Assembly (NCBI GenBank): GCA_040255675.1
Contig: JBDZVM010000009.1
Coordinates: forward strand, 1 to 64,000
DNA from: JBDZVM01 sp040255675
Lineage (GTDB): Bacteria > Actinomycetota > Actinomycetes > Acidothermales > Acidothermaceae
Direction: 5' to 3'
DNA: 64,000 nt
Shown: positions 14,821-23,000 of the stretch, in pieces
Layout: the number at the start of each line of letters is the position of its first letter
Position numbering within the stretch: the first letter of the stretch is position 1
The notes under the pieces: generated by a model
The model's database searches: none
Seen by the model: only the letters and a program-made list of their open reading frames with translations
Told to the model about the DNA's origin: nothing
Translations under genes and position numbers: made by a program

Positions 14821-16341
14821 ATGCATCAGGCTTCACCGCCCAGTAGCGTGTTAGCGCTAACCACACGCTCTCGGCGACAGCTATTGGTATTAGCGGTCGC
14901 CGCTGTCGTGTGCGCGGTCTATGCGCTCGTGGCGATCGGTTCCGGCACGGCTCGCGCGGCGACGCAGGGGCCATGCGATATCTACGCCGCCGGTGGCACG
15001 CCGTGCGTGGCGGCGCACAGCACCACGCGGGCGTTGTACGGCTCGTACAACGGGTCGCTCTATCAAGTCCGGCGCGCCTCCGACAACACCACGCGCAACA
15101 TCGGCGTGACCAGCACTGGTGGGTATGCCGACTCTGCCGCGCAGGATTCGTTTTGCGCGGGTACCAGCTGCGTGATCACGGTCATCTACGACCAGTCGGG
15201 TCGCGGCAACAACCTCACGCAGGCACCAGGCGGCGGAGCGGCGGGCGGCCCTGACAATCTCGCCAACGCGACAGCGGCGCCGATCACGATCCACGGCGGC
15301 AAGGCCTACGGCGTGTACATCGCCGCGGGAACGGGCTACCGCAACGACAACACGAACGGCATCGCGACCGGTGACCAGCCCGAGGGCATGTACGCGATTT
15401 TCGACGGCACTCACTACAACGGCGGCTGCTGTTTCGACTACGGCAACGCCGAAACGAGTAACAACGACACCGGCAACGGCCACATGGAAGCCATCTACTT
15501 CGGCAACATCAAGGTCTGGGGCTATGGCACTGGCAACGGCCCGTGGGTCATGGCTGACATGGAAAACGGTCTTTTCTCGGGCGTGAACGCGGGATACAAC
15601 TCAAACGATCCAAGCGTCAACCACCGGTTCTTGACCGCAATCATCAAGGGCGAGCCCAACCAGTGGGCCATTCGGGCCGGTGACGCGCAATCGGGCGGGC
15701 TTTCCACGTACTACAGCGGCCCCCGACCCAACGTGTCGGGCTACAACCCGATGCACAAGGAAGGCGCGATCATCCTCGGAATCGGTGGAGACAACAGCAA
15801 GGGCTCGGCGGGCACGTTCTATGAGGGTGTGATGACCTCCGGTTATCCGTCGGATTCCACGGAGAACGCGGCGCAATCGAACATCGTCGCGGCCGGCTAC
15901 GCGCCGTACAGCGGCGGGAGCGGCAGCACGACGGCGGAACTCGTGAACCGCAACGCGAGCAGCTTGTGCCTGGACGACTACAACTTCGTCACGTCGAATG
16001 GCGCGCCTGTCGATTTGTGGACGTGCTGGGGTGGCTCGGTGCAACAGTGGACGGTGACGCCGCTCGGCAACGGTTACTACACGCTGGTCAACGGCAACTC
16101 CGGCACCTGCCTGGACGACGACAACAGCACGACTCCAGGCACCCAAGTCGTCTTGTGGAGCTGTAACGGCGGCAACAATCAGCAATGGTCGATGCATGAC
16201 GTGGGGTCCGGCTACTTCACCTTGACGAACCGGGCGTCGAACCTGTGCCTTGACGACTACCAGTGGAACACCAACCCGGGAGCCGTCGCCGACGAATGGA
16301 CGTGCACCGGTTCTGCCGTCCAGCAGTGGCGGTTCGGGTGA
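14821..16341 (+). CDS. Secreted GH54 alpha-L-arabinofuranosidase with ricin-type (CBM13) domain
   Basis: 506 residues. Residues 1-44 form a Sec signal (basic start, then LLVLAVAAVVCAVYALVA). The catalytic domain (about 45-355) matches fungal-type AbfB: CDIYAAGGTPCVAAHSTTRA, VIYDQSGRGNNLTQAPGG, MADMENGLFSG and GAIILGIGGDNS. E248 (in MADMENG) and D324 (in GIGGDNS) are 76 residues apart, the spacing I recall for the nucleophile and acid/base of the Aspergillus enzyme. The C-terminal third is a beta-trefoil lectin with repeated CLDDxN and QQW motifs, rather than the arabinose-binding CBM42 of fungal enzymes. It should release arabinose from plant arabinan or arabinoxylan outside the cell. It stands alone, with its own promoter and terminator. 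Confidence 0.9.
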   Translation: MHQASPPSSVLALTTRSRRQLLVLAVAAVVCAVYALVAIGSGTARAATQGPCDIYAAGGTPCVAAHSTTRALYGSYNGSLYQVRRASDNTTRNIGVTSTGGYADSAAQDSFCAGTSCVITVIYDQSGRGNNLTQAPGGGAAGGPDNLANATAAPITIHGGKAYGVYIAAGTGYRNDNTNGIATGDQPEGMYAIFDGTHYNGGCCFDYGNAETSNNDTGNGHMEAIYFGNIKVWGYGTGNGPWVMADMENGLFSGVNAGYNSNDPSVNHRFLTAIIKGEPNQWAIRAGDAQSGGLSTYYSGPRPNVSGYNPMHKEGAIILGIGGDNSKGSAGTFYEGVMTSGYPSDSTENAAQSNIVAAGYAPYSGGSGSTTAELVNRNASSLCLDDYNFVTSNGAPVDLWTCWGGSVQQWTVTPLGNGYYTLVNGNSGTCLDDDNSTTPGTQVVLWSCNGGNNQQWSMHDVGSGYFTLTNRASNLCLDDYQWNTNPGAVADEWTCTGSAVQQWRFG

Positions 16342-16386
16342 GCGCCGCTGCCGCGGCGTGATCACGCCGTAAGCCCGTAAGAGCAG

Positions 16387-16435
16387 CGGCCCCGCGGACA
16401 TGTGCGTCTATGCGCAGTGCCCGCGGGGCCGTTTT
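16387..16435 (+). terminator. Intrinsic terminator of arabinofuranosidase gene
   Basis: CGGCCCCGCGG (16387-16397) pairs perfectly with CCGCGGGGCCG (16421-16431) and is followed by TTTT. It lies 46 bases after the stop codon. Confidence 0.85.
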
Positions 16436-16484
16436 GCCGCGCTGGGTCGCTTGAGGGTTCGGCGGCTGGCTATGTACGAAGGGC

Positions 16485-16513
16485 TTGACATCTCAGGCTA
16501 ATGTCATTAGCTT
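16485..16513 (+). promoter_or_regulatory. Promoter with palindromic TetR operator
   Basis: TTGACA (16485-16490) and TAGCTT (16508-16513) are 17 bases apart. The perfect palindrome GCTAATG-T-CATTAGC (16497-16511) fills the spacer, so a bound dimer would exclude RNA polymerase. The downstream operon ends in a TetR-family gene, the likely ligand of this site. Confidence 0.7.
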
Positions 16514-16550
16514 TTCAGATATTAGAGCTAGCGTCTTGGAGGAGGGCATG

Positions 16551-17372
16551 ATGAACCCGACGACACAGCCGCACATGTTGCAGCGTCCCGAAGGAAGAAT
16601 CGCGTACGACGTCGCGGGTAACGGGCCCTTGGCCGTGTGCATACCCGGCATGGGAGAGTTGCGCGGCAGCTTTCGCTTCACGACTCCCGCGTTGGTGAAC
16701 GCCGGCCTTCGCGTGGCGACACTCGACCTTCGCGGGCACGGCGATTCCGATGCCACATTCTCGGCGCACGACGATGTCGCGGCCGGTTCTGACGCGCTGG
16801 CATTGATCGAGCACCTCGGTGGCCCCGCGGTGATCCTCGGTAACTCGATGGGCGCGGGTGCGGCGGTGTGGGCTGCCGCGGAACGACCCGAGTTGGTCGC
16901 GGGTGTCGCGTTGATCGGCCCGTTCGTTCGAAACGCCCGTATCAATCCGCTGATGCGGTTGCTGTTTCGCGCGGCGATGAGCGGGCCGTGGGCAACCCGA
17001 GCGTGGCTGGCGTACCTGCCCAAGCTGTACCCGGCGCGTAAGCCCGCTGATTTCACGCAGCATGTGGCGCGCATTCGTGAAAGCATGCGACGCCCCGGTC
17101 ATGCCGAGGCGTTCGTCGCGACGACGCGCACCAGCCACGCGCCTGCCGCGAAACGCCTTTCCCGTGTCGCGGGCCGGCCAACCCTCGTGGTCATGGGCAC
17201 GAAAGACCCCGACTTCGCTGACGCGCCGGCTGAGGCGGAATGGATTCGCGATCAGCTGGACGCTGAATTGCTTCTGGTTCAAGACGCCGGCCACTATCCT
17301 CACGTCGAATTTCCGGACGTCGTCAACCCCGCGCTCGCGCGGTTTTGCCAGGGAGTGATGGTGGTTGCCTAG
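16551..17372 (+). CDS. Alpha/beta-hydrolase fold protein
   Basis: 273 residues from the second of two adjacent ATG codons (16548, 16551), which best suits the GGAGGAGG site at 16538-16545. The nucleophile elbow is GNSMGAG (Ser within VILGNSMGAGAAVWA). VATLDLRGHGDSD is the earlier strand-turn, VVMGTKDPDFAD carries the acidic residue, and the catalytic His is in DAGHYPHVE. The substrate is not predictable. The stop overlaps the TetR start, and the promoter carries a palindrome, so this is a self-regulated two-gene unit of the kind often linked to degradation of a toxic small molecule. Confidence 0.85.
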   Translation: MNPTTQPHMLQRPEGRIAYDVAGNGPLAVCIPGMGELRGSFRFTTPALVNAGLRVATLDLRGHGDSDATFSAHDDVAAGSDALALIEHLGGPAVILGNSMGAGAAVWAAAERPELVAGVALIGPFVRNARINPLMRLLFRAAMSGPWATRAWLAYLPKLYPARKPADFTQHVARIRESMRRPGHAEAFVATTRTSHAPAAKRLSRVAGRPTLVVMGTKDPDFADAPAEAEWIRDQLDAELLLVQDAGHYPHVEFPDVVNPALARFCQGVMVVA

Positions 17373-18015
17373 AGCCGGTCTTTCCAGACAACGGGTCATC
17401 AGCGAGGCCGCCGCACTCGCCGACGACGTCGGATTCGACAAACTCACCCTCGCGGCCGTCGCGGAACGGGCAGGCGTGCGGTTGCCGAGCCTGTACAAGC
17501 ACATCGAATCTCTCGACGCCCTTCGTCAAGGAGTGGCCGCGTTGGCGACGCGGGAGTTAGCCGAAGCCGTTACTTCGGCAGCCGTCGGTCGCGCGGGCGC
17601 CGATGCTTTACACGCCGTCGCCGATGCGTACCGCGGTTTCGGCCAGTCGCACCCGGGTCGCTACGCTGCCACGATTCGAGCCGCCGACCCCGATGACGCC
17701 GAACACCACAAAGCCACCGAGGCCGTGTTGCGGGTGGTTTTCGCCGTCCTGGCCGGCTACGACATCACGGGCGACGACGCTGTCGACGCGACGCGAGCGT
17801 TGCGAGCCGCGCTGCACGGGTTTCTTACCCTCGAAGCGGCCGGCGGATTCGGCATGCCGCGCGACGTCGACCGTTCGTACGAGCAGCTTGTCGCCGCGTT
17901 CGACGTCGCGTTTCGGCATTGGCGGGCGGCGCAACCCGTGCCACCAACGCCGACAGTGCCGCGCATGCCGCCCGTGCCGCGGCGCGGGGTTTCGAAAGAC
18001 CCCTCGTTGCGCTAG
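17365..18015 (+). CDS. TetR-family regulator with WHG (TetR_C_33) domain
   Basis: 216 residues from TTG 17365 (MPRAGLSRQRVISEAA), which has AGGGAG nine bases upstream; no earlier in-frame start exists because of a stop. The helix-turn-helix is AAVAERAGVRLPSLYKHI (about residues 31-48). The C-terminal ligand domain (about 85-190) has YRGFGQSHPGRYAATIRA, as in the WHG subgroup. It probably binds the palindrome at 16497-16511 and represses its own operon. It ends six bases from the convergent acyltransferase gene. Confidence 0.88.
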   Translation: MPRAGLSRQRVISEAAALADDVGFDKLTLAAVAERAGVRLPSLYKHIESLDALRQGVAALATRELAEAVTSAAVGRAGADALHAVADAYRGFGQSHPGRYAATIRAADPDDAEHHKATEAVLRVVFAVLAGYDITGDDAVDATRALRAALHGFLTLEAAGGFGMPRDVDRSYEQLVAAFDVAFRHWRAAQPVPPTPTVPRMPPVPRRGVSKDPSLR

Positions 18016-18020
18016 ATGTG

Positions 18021-19091
18021 CTAGCTAGGCGCGGTCGTCGCGACCGCGGCGCGGCGGCCACCGATCCGCGGCGGCGTGGGGGTGTGGTGGAGTCGGTGTT
18101 TGAACGCGAGCGCGCGGCGCTCGACGACGAGCCAACTCGCGGCCGCGAGCGGCAACGTCGCCAGCACCGACGCCAGCGTGTAGACCACCAGGCCGCCGTC
18201 GTTGACGTGAAGTAGCACGAGAAGTCGTTGCACCGGGAACGCGTAGATGTAAACCCCGTAGGAAATGTCGTTCTTGCTGCCCACCTTCGCAAGTGGCAAG
18301 ACGGCGCCAAGCCACAGACAGGCATATGCCATCAGCGGCGCGCCGAGATATTGCATCGCCCGTAGTTCGGTGGAGACCGATAGTAGGACGACAGCAGCGC
18401 ACCCGAGCCGCCAGTCGAGCCTGATGCGGTCGGCATAAAGGAAAAGCAGAGACCCGGCGAAGAAGATCGGGGCCAGCGAAAAGAAATGGTCGGCCGTGGT
18501 GGGCAGTTGGTGCCGGGCGCCAAAGCCGCCGATGGCCGCTGACGCCAAGAATGCGCAGGTTACCGCGCGGCCGTGCAACCGCGTGGGTAGCGTCAGCATC
18601 AATCCGATGGCGATGTAGCAAACAAACTCATAGAACAGGGTCCACAGCGAGCCGTCCCACGCCGATCCGTACGGTGCGCCTGTCAACGTGCCGGGAATAC
18701 CGTCTACTTCGATCTTCAATCCGAGGTTGTGCAGCACATACGAGACCCCGCCGGCGGGTGAATATGACCCCGAGCCGGTGAGCGTGCTTAGGGGCGCGAA
18801 CACGAATGCCACGGCGAGGAGGCAGACCACAAAGGCTGGATAGATTCGCAAGATTCGCCGCGCGAAGAATGCGACTAGCCCGGTGTGCATGCGACTCGCC
18901 GCGATGAGATAACCCGAAATCGCGAAAAATCCCATTACCGCCCAGGTGCCTATTGTTTGGCGGGCGATCGCGGTGTCGTGGCCGAACCCACCGAGCGGTC
19001 TCGCGTGCGACACGATGACGGCGGTGGCAAACGCCAGGCGAAGGAAGTTCAGGCTGTTCTTTCGCGGGTCGAACCGTCGTGCGAGAGCCAT
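18021..19091 (-). CDS. Membrane acyltransferase family 3 (OafA/YrhL type)
   Basis: 356 residues with about ten membrane segments. NSLNFLRLAFATAVIVSHA near residues 12-30 carries the conserved R-(x)n-H of acyltransferase_3, and RILRIYPAFVVCLLAVAF is the second signature (the RxxRIxP arginine pair). These proteins O-acetylate cell-surface or secreted sugars using cytoplasmic acetyl donor. No partner gene is adjacent, so the target is unknown. The last residues are Arg-rich. Confidence 0.88.
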   Translation of the reverse strand: MALARRFDPRKNSLNFLRLAFATAVIVSHARPLGGFGHDTAIARQTIGTWAVMGFFAISGYLIAASRMHTGLVAFFARRILRIYPAFVVCLLAVAFVFAPLSTLTGSGSYSPAGGVSYVLHNLGLKIEVDGIPGTLTGAPYGSAWDGSLWTLFYEFVCYIAIGLMLTLPTRLHGRAVTCAFLASAAIGGFGARHQLPTTADHFFSLAPIFFAGSLLFLYADRIRLDWRLGCAAVVLLSVSTELRAMQYLGAPLMAYACLWLGAVLPLAKVGSKNDISYGVYIYAFPVQRLLVLLHVNDGGLVVYTLASVLATLPLAAASWLVVERRALAFKHRLHHTPTPPRIGGRRAAVATTAPS

Positions 19092-19203
19092 AATTCCCCC
19101 CCGGGATCAAGCCGAGCATAAGTCGCGACCGCGGGGGATGACTATGTACGTCGGGGTGAGGTCGATCTCCCTACCTGGGATCAACCGTGGAAGGAAGGTC
19201 GCC

Positions 19204-20121
19204 TCACGAGGTGACGTCGGCGGACGTGATTCGCGCCCACGCTGCACTGAAGAAGATGGCGGAGTATGCCAGGGGCAGCACGAGCGAGTGTGCCACTGCG
19301 GTGAGCGACACCCCAGGCCGTACGAACGCCCCATACTCGAGCCAGTGGTGCGTCAGCAGCAGCCCGCGAAACGCGCCGAGTTGAGGCACTGAATCGAGTA
19401 CGGCAAAGGCGATGACCGCGGCGACCGTACCTGCCATGGCGCCGATCGGCACTTCGGTCAAGGTCGACAAGAAAATCGCGATCGCGGCCAGACCGAGCAG
19501 GTCGACGAAGATGAAAGCGGCCACACCCGTCGCGCGGATCAGCCCGTCACCGAACGAGACAGTGTCGCCCGAAATCAGCGTGACGCCGTGGCTGCCGAAC
19601 AGCGCAACACCCGAAATGATGCCGACGATCGCCACGAGCGCGATCGCCGTCGCGAGATAGGTCAATGCTCCCAGCGACTTCACGATGAGAACGCGGGTGC
19701 GCGACACCGGAACCGTCAACAGGTAACGCAACGAGCCGGTACTCGCCTCGCCGGCGACGGCATCGCCCGCCACGACGGCAATCGCCAAGGGCAGAAATAC
19801 GGGCAGGCACACCGTGAGCGCGGCGAGCGCGAGGAAGAGGCCGTTGTCGGTGAGTTGGCTCACGAACGCCGGGCCGCCCTCGCCAGGGCGAGGTGACGCC
19901 ACTCTAATCGCGGTTCCGATCAGCAGGGGAATGCACGCCAGCACGACCAGCATGGCGATGTTGCGGCGGCGCCGAAAAACCAATCGCAGTTCGTTTCGGA
20001 TTTGGTGCGCGAACACGACCACGGCCCGTTGCGCGGAGGAACGACCGACCAGCAGGGACCGCTCGGACGACGAAACGTCGACCGACGAACGCATCGATGA
20101 CGCGGTATCAACGGACGACAT
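19204..20121 (-). CDS. ABC-2 type transporter permease
   Basis: 305 residues from ATG 20121 (MSSVDTASSM), which overlaps the ATPase stop by 14 bases; the longer open frame from 20265 reads antisense-like sequence and is rejected. About six membrane segments follow a 40-residue cytoplasmic stretch, with a large outer loop after the first (RVASPRPGEGGPAFVSQ). It pairs with the BcrA-like ATPase upstream. Together with the LolA-like gene it forms a three-gene minus-strand operon. Confidence 0.85.
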   Translation of the reverse strand: MSSVDTASSMRSSVDVSSSERSLLVGRSSAQRAVVVFAHQIRNELRLVFRRRRNIAMLVVLACIPLLIGTAIRVASPRPGEGGPAFVSQLTDNGLFLALAALTVCLPVFLPLAIAVVAGDAVAGEASTGSLRYLLTVPVSRTRVLIVKSLGALTYLATAIALVAIVGIISGVALFGSHGVTLISGDTVSFGDGLIRATGVAAFIFVDLLGLAAIAIFLSTLTEVPIGAMAGTVAAVIAFAVLDSVPQLGAFRGLLLTHHWLEYGAFVRPGVSLTAVAHSLVLPLAYSAIFFSAAWARITSADVTS

Positions 20122-21085
20122 CGAAGCCCTCCCCGGTGAGTTGAACAAAGAAGTCTTCAAGTGCCGGCCGCTCGACCCGCAAACCGCGCACCGCGACGCC
20201 CGCGTTGACGAGCGCGGCGTTGATCCGCTCAGGCGCCTCGTCTGCCAGCCTGACGACCACGTCACCCGCCGAGCGACTCGTGACCGTCAGACCGAGGTCC
20301 TCGAGAATGCCGACGGCAAGCTGCGCTTGCGGCGTCTCGACGCGTAGCGTCGCGTCGGCGGCTTGTAGCACTTCCTCGAGTGGGCCTTGGCGCAGCAGGC
20401 GACCCGCGCTCATGATGCCGACGTGTGTCGCGACTTGTTCGATCTCGGCGAGCAAATGGCTGGAGACGAGCACCGTCGTGCCGTCGCTTGCTAGTTCACG
20501 CACGAGCGTGCGAACTTCGCGGGTACCCTGCGGATCGAGGCCATTCGTCGGCTCGTCGAGAATGAGCAACTCTCGTGGGCGAAGCAGCGCCGCGGCAAGC
20601 CCCAGCCGTTGTTTCATGCCAAGGGAATAACGCCGGTAGTTCTTGCGTGCCGCGGCGGTAAGCCCGACCCGTTCGAGGGCGGCGTTGACCCGGTTTTTCG
20701 ACGTCCGCGAATCTGTGCTTGCGTCGAATTCATCGAGCCGGCGTAAGTTGTCGTAGCCGCTGAGGTAAGGATGAAATGCGGGCCCCTCGACGAGTGTGCC
20801 GACGTGGGGCAACACCTCTTTGGCATGCGTCGGCACAGTGCCGCCCAGCATTTCGACCGACCCCGCGTTGGGTGTCATTAACCCTAGCAGGAGGCGAATC
20901 GTCGTCGTCTTGCCCGAACCGTTCGGCCCGAGAAATCCAAACACCGCGCCACGCGGAACCTCGAGCCCCACTCCATTGACCGCCACGTGAGAGCCGAAGC
21001 GCCGAGTCAGGCCGACGGTCTTGATGGCATAACGCTGTTCGGCTTCGGGTTCAGTTGCCGCGGCGGCGCCGACCGCCGCGGTCAC
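20108..21085 (-). CDS. ABC transporter ATP-binding protein (BcrA/drug-export type)
   Basis: 325 residues with Walker A GPNGSGKTTT (about 53-62), signature YSLGMKQRLGLA (about 150-161) and Walker B LLILDEPTNGLDP (about 169-181). The C-terminal 80 residues form the accessory domain seen in bacitracin/lantibiotic exporters. The GTG start overlaps the LolA-like gene stop by four bases. The operon is divergent from a two-component system, a layout typical of envelope-stress or antimicrobial-peptide exporters. Confidence 0.9.
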   Translation of the reverse strand: MTAAVGAAAATEPEAEQRYAIKTVGLTRRFGSHVAVNGVGLEVPRGAVFGFLGPNGSGKTTTIRLLLGLMTPNAGSVEMLGGTVPTHAKEVLPHVGTLVEGPAFHPYLSGYDNLRRLDEFDASTDSRTSKNRVNAALERVGLTAAARKNYRRYSLGMKQRLGLAAALLRPRELLILDEPTNGLDPQGTREVRTLVRELASDGTTVLVSSHLLAEIEQVATHVGIMSAGRLLRQGPLEEVLQAADATLRVETPQAQLAVGILEDLGLTVTSRSAGDVVVRLADEAPERINAALVNAGVAVRGLRVERPALEDFFVQLTGEGFDVVR

Positions 21086-22206
21086 AGCCCGTGTCCTGTC
21101 GCCGCCACCTGCTGGATCGCCGTCGCGCTGACCGGGCCGACGAAGATGTGTCCGTCGTCCGCGATGAAAATCGACAGCAGCGCACTCGTGATCAGGTGAC
21201 CGCCTTCGACGGGCGTCGCGATCTTTTCGAGGAAACCCGGCGGCAGCGGACCGGGCGCCGCGCCTTGGGCTGTTTTGAGGGCAGGGTTTATTTCGAGGAC
21301 GGCGGTCCAGCCTGAACCGAGCAGCCTGGTGCCGAAGCTGCGGTTGTCGGGCGATCCGGCAGTCGCGTGAAGTGGCGCTGAGCCGAAGGGCCGCGTCAAC
21401 GGATTCCCTTCGACGACGGTAGATCCCGCTGGTGGCACAAACCGGAACACCGAGTCGTCGGGAACCTTGAAGCTAATGTCGGTGAACCCGATTTGAATCG
21501 CGGGTGACGACGCTCCATGCGCGAACACTTGCACGCGCAACGGAACGGAAGTGTCGGCGTCGATCGCGAGACGCACGGTGCCGATGAGCGATCTGTCGTC
21601 GCGCGGTGTCAAGACGAGTTGGTAGGCAGCGCGCCCGGCCACCCGCGCGGTGCGGTCGACCGTCACGCTCGTGCTCGGGTCTATCGCTTTAAGAGCGTCT
21701 TCCGCCGCCTGCTGCGGGGTCAGGTTTCCCAGCGGATGCGTGGACATCTTCGTTGCTTCACCGCGCGGCAAAATCTTGTGGGTAGCCTGGCGCGTCGTCG
21801 ATGTGTACGTCCACAAATCGGTTCCGTTGTGTACGACGTCGCTCTCGGACAGCGATCCGAGCAGGGCGAGTCGCTGCCGTTCCGGTCCGGCGTACCAGAT
21901 GCGCAGCGTGTGGGCGCCGGTGACGAGGTTGGGAATCGACAGCGACGCGTCGGGAGCGCCGCCGCCGCCGATGGCGGTGAGCGACGGCAAGCCGAGCTTC
22001 GCCGTCTCGACGATCGTGCCCGAAAAACCCGCTGGTCTCGCCTGTTCGAGCGCGACCAGGAGCTGTGCCGCCGTACGCGGCGCCAGATTCGGCTCGGACG
22101 ACGCGGTCGCGACGTTGTTGACCAGAAACGACGTGGCCGCGATCATGGCGGCTACCGCGGCGGGCACTGCCCATCGCAATCCGCGGGTGCGAAGCGCTGG
22201 TGACAT
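21082..22206 (-). CDS. LolA-like / outer-membrane lipoprotein carrier-fold membrane protein
   Basis: 374 residues from ATG 22206 (MSPALRTRGLRW); longer in-frame starts up to 22305 precede the divergent promoter. One signal or membrane anchor lies at about residues 12-35 (VPAAVAAMIAATSFLVN). The extracellular part has the LolA/DUF2092-like elements LRIWYAGPERQRLALLGSLS and VTVDRTARVAGRAAYQLVL, as in sigma-E regulator (RseB)-like proteins of actinobacteria. It may bind lipids or sense the envelope. It is cotranscribed with the ABC exporter and faces the response regulator gene at 22344. Confidence 0.7.
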   Translation of the reverse strand: MSPALRTRGLRWAVPAAVAAMIAATSFLVNNVATASSEPNLAPRTAAQLLVALEQARPAGFSGTIVETAKLGLPSLTAIGGGGAPDASLSIPNLVTGAHTLRIWYAGPERQRLALLGSLSESDVVHNGTDLWTYTSTTRQATHKILPRGEATKMSTHPLGNLTPQQAAEDALKAIDPSTSVTVDRTARVAGRAAYQLVLTPRDDRSLIGTVRLAIDADTSVPLRVQVFAHGASSPAIQIGFTDISFKVPDDSVFRFVPPAGSTVVEGNPLTRPFGSAPLHATAGSPDNRSFGTRLLGSGWTAVLEINPALKTAQGAAPGPLPPGFLEKIATPVEGGHLITSALLSIFIADDGHIFVGPVSATAIQQVAATGHGL

Positions 22207-22343
22207 GACGCCACTATGCGGGCGAACGACTCGCGGCGTCATTCCGCGAGCGCGCGGTCTCAGGTTCGCCACAGTTTTTGGCGCCGACGCCCGGGGGTTA
22301 GGCATGATGAGCGAGGGGTTCGAATCGGCGGGAGGGCGTCGCG

Positions 22344-23000
22344 GTGCGAGTGTTGGTCGCGGAAGACGAGCAGCGGCTTGCCGCCGCGCTCGCGCGAGGC
22401 CTCACTCACGCCGGGTTTACGGTTGATCTCGCCGAAGACGGCTCGCGTGCCTTCGAACTCGCGTCGACCGTGAGCTACGACGCGATCGTGCTCGACATCA
22501 TGTTGCCGCGGCTGTCGGGATATGAGATCACCAAGCAACTGCGCTTACGCGGTATCTGGACGCCGATCCTCCTCGCGTCGGCGAAAGACGGCGAGTATGA
22601 CCAGGCCGACGGTCTCGACCTCGGTGCCGACGACTACCTGACCAAGCCGTACTCGTTTGTCGTGCTTCTCGCCAAGTTGCGAGCGTTGCTGCGGCGCGGA
22701 TCGCCGCACCGGCCGGCGATACTCGAATGCGGTGCGCTGGCCTTCGATCCGGCAAACCGCGCCGTCACGTTATTCGGAACTCCTGTCGACCTCACCTCAC
22801 GTGAGTCGGCCATGCTCGAGTACCTCATGCGAAACAGCGCGCGTACGGTCACCAAGGCCGAGTTGCTCGAGCACGTCTGGCCCGACGCGAATACCGACCA
22901 AAATGCGGTGGAGGTTTACGCCGGCTACTTGCGGCGCAAGCTCGGCCGCTCGGTATTGCGCACCGTGCGCGGATCCGGTTATAGGTTGCGTCCGCCATGA
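22344..23000 (+). CDS. OmpR-family response regulator
   Basis: 218 residues. The receiver domain has E8-D9-E10 and phosphoacceptor D51 in IVLDIMLPRLSG, with K100 region DDYLTKPYS. The C-terminal winged helix contains ESAMLEYLMRNSARTVTKAE and VYAGYLRRKLGRSVL. GTG 22344 is the first codon. The stop overlaps the kinase start by four bases. It likely controls the divergent LolA-ABC operon. Confidence 0.93.
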   Translation: MRVLVAEDEQRLAAALARGLTHAGFTVDLAEDGSRAFELASTVSYDAIVLDIMLPRLSGYEITKQLRLRGIWTPILLASAKDGEYDQADGLDLGADDYLTKPYSFVVLLAKLRALLRRGSPHRPAILECGALAFDPANRAVTLFGTPVDLTSRESAMLEYLMRNSARTVTKAELLEHVWPDANTDQNAVEVYAGYLRRKLGRSVLRTVRGSGYRLRPP

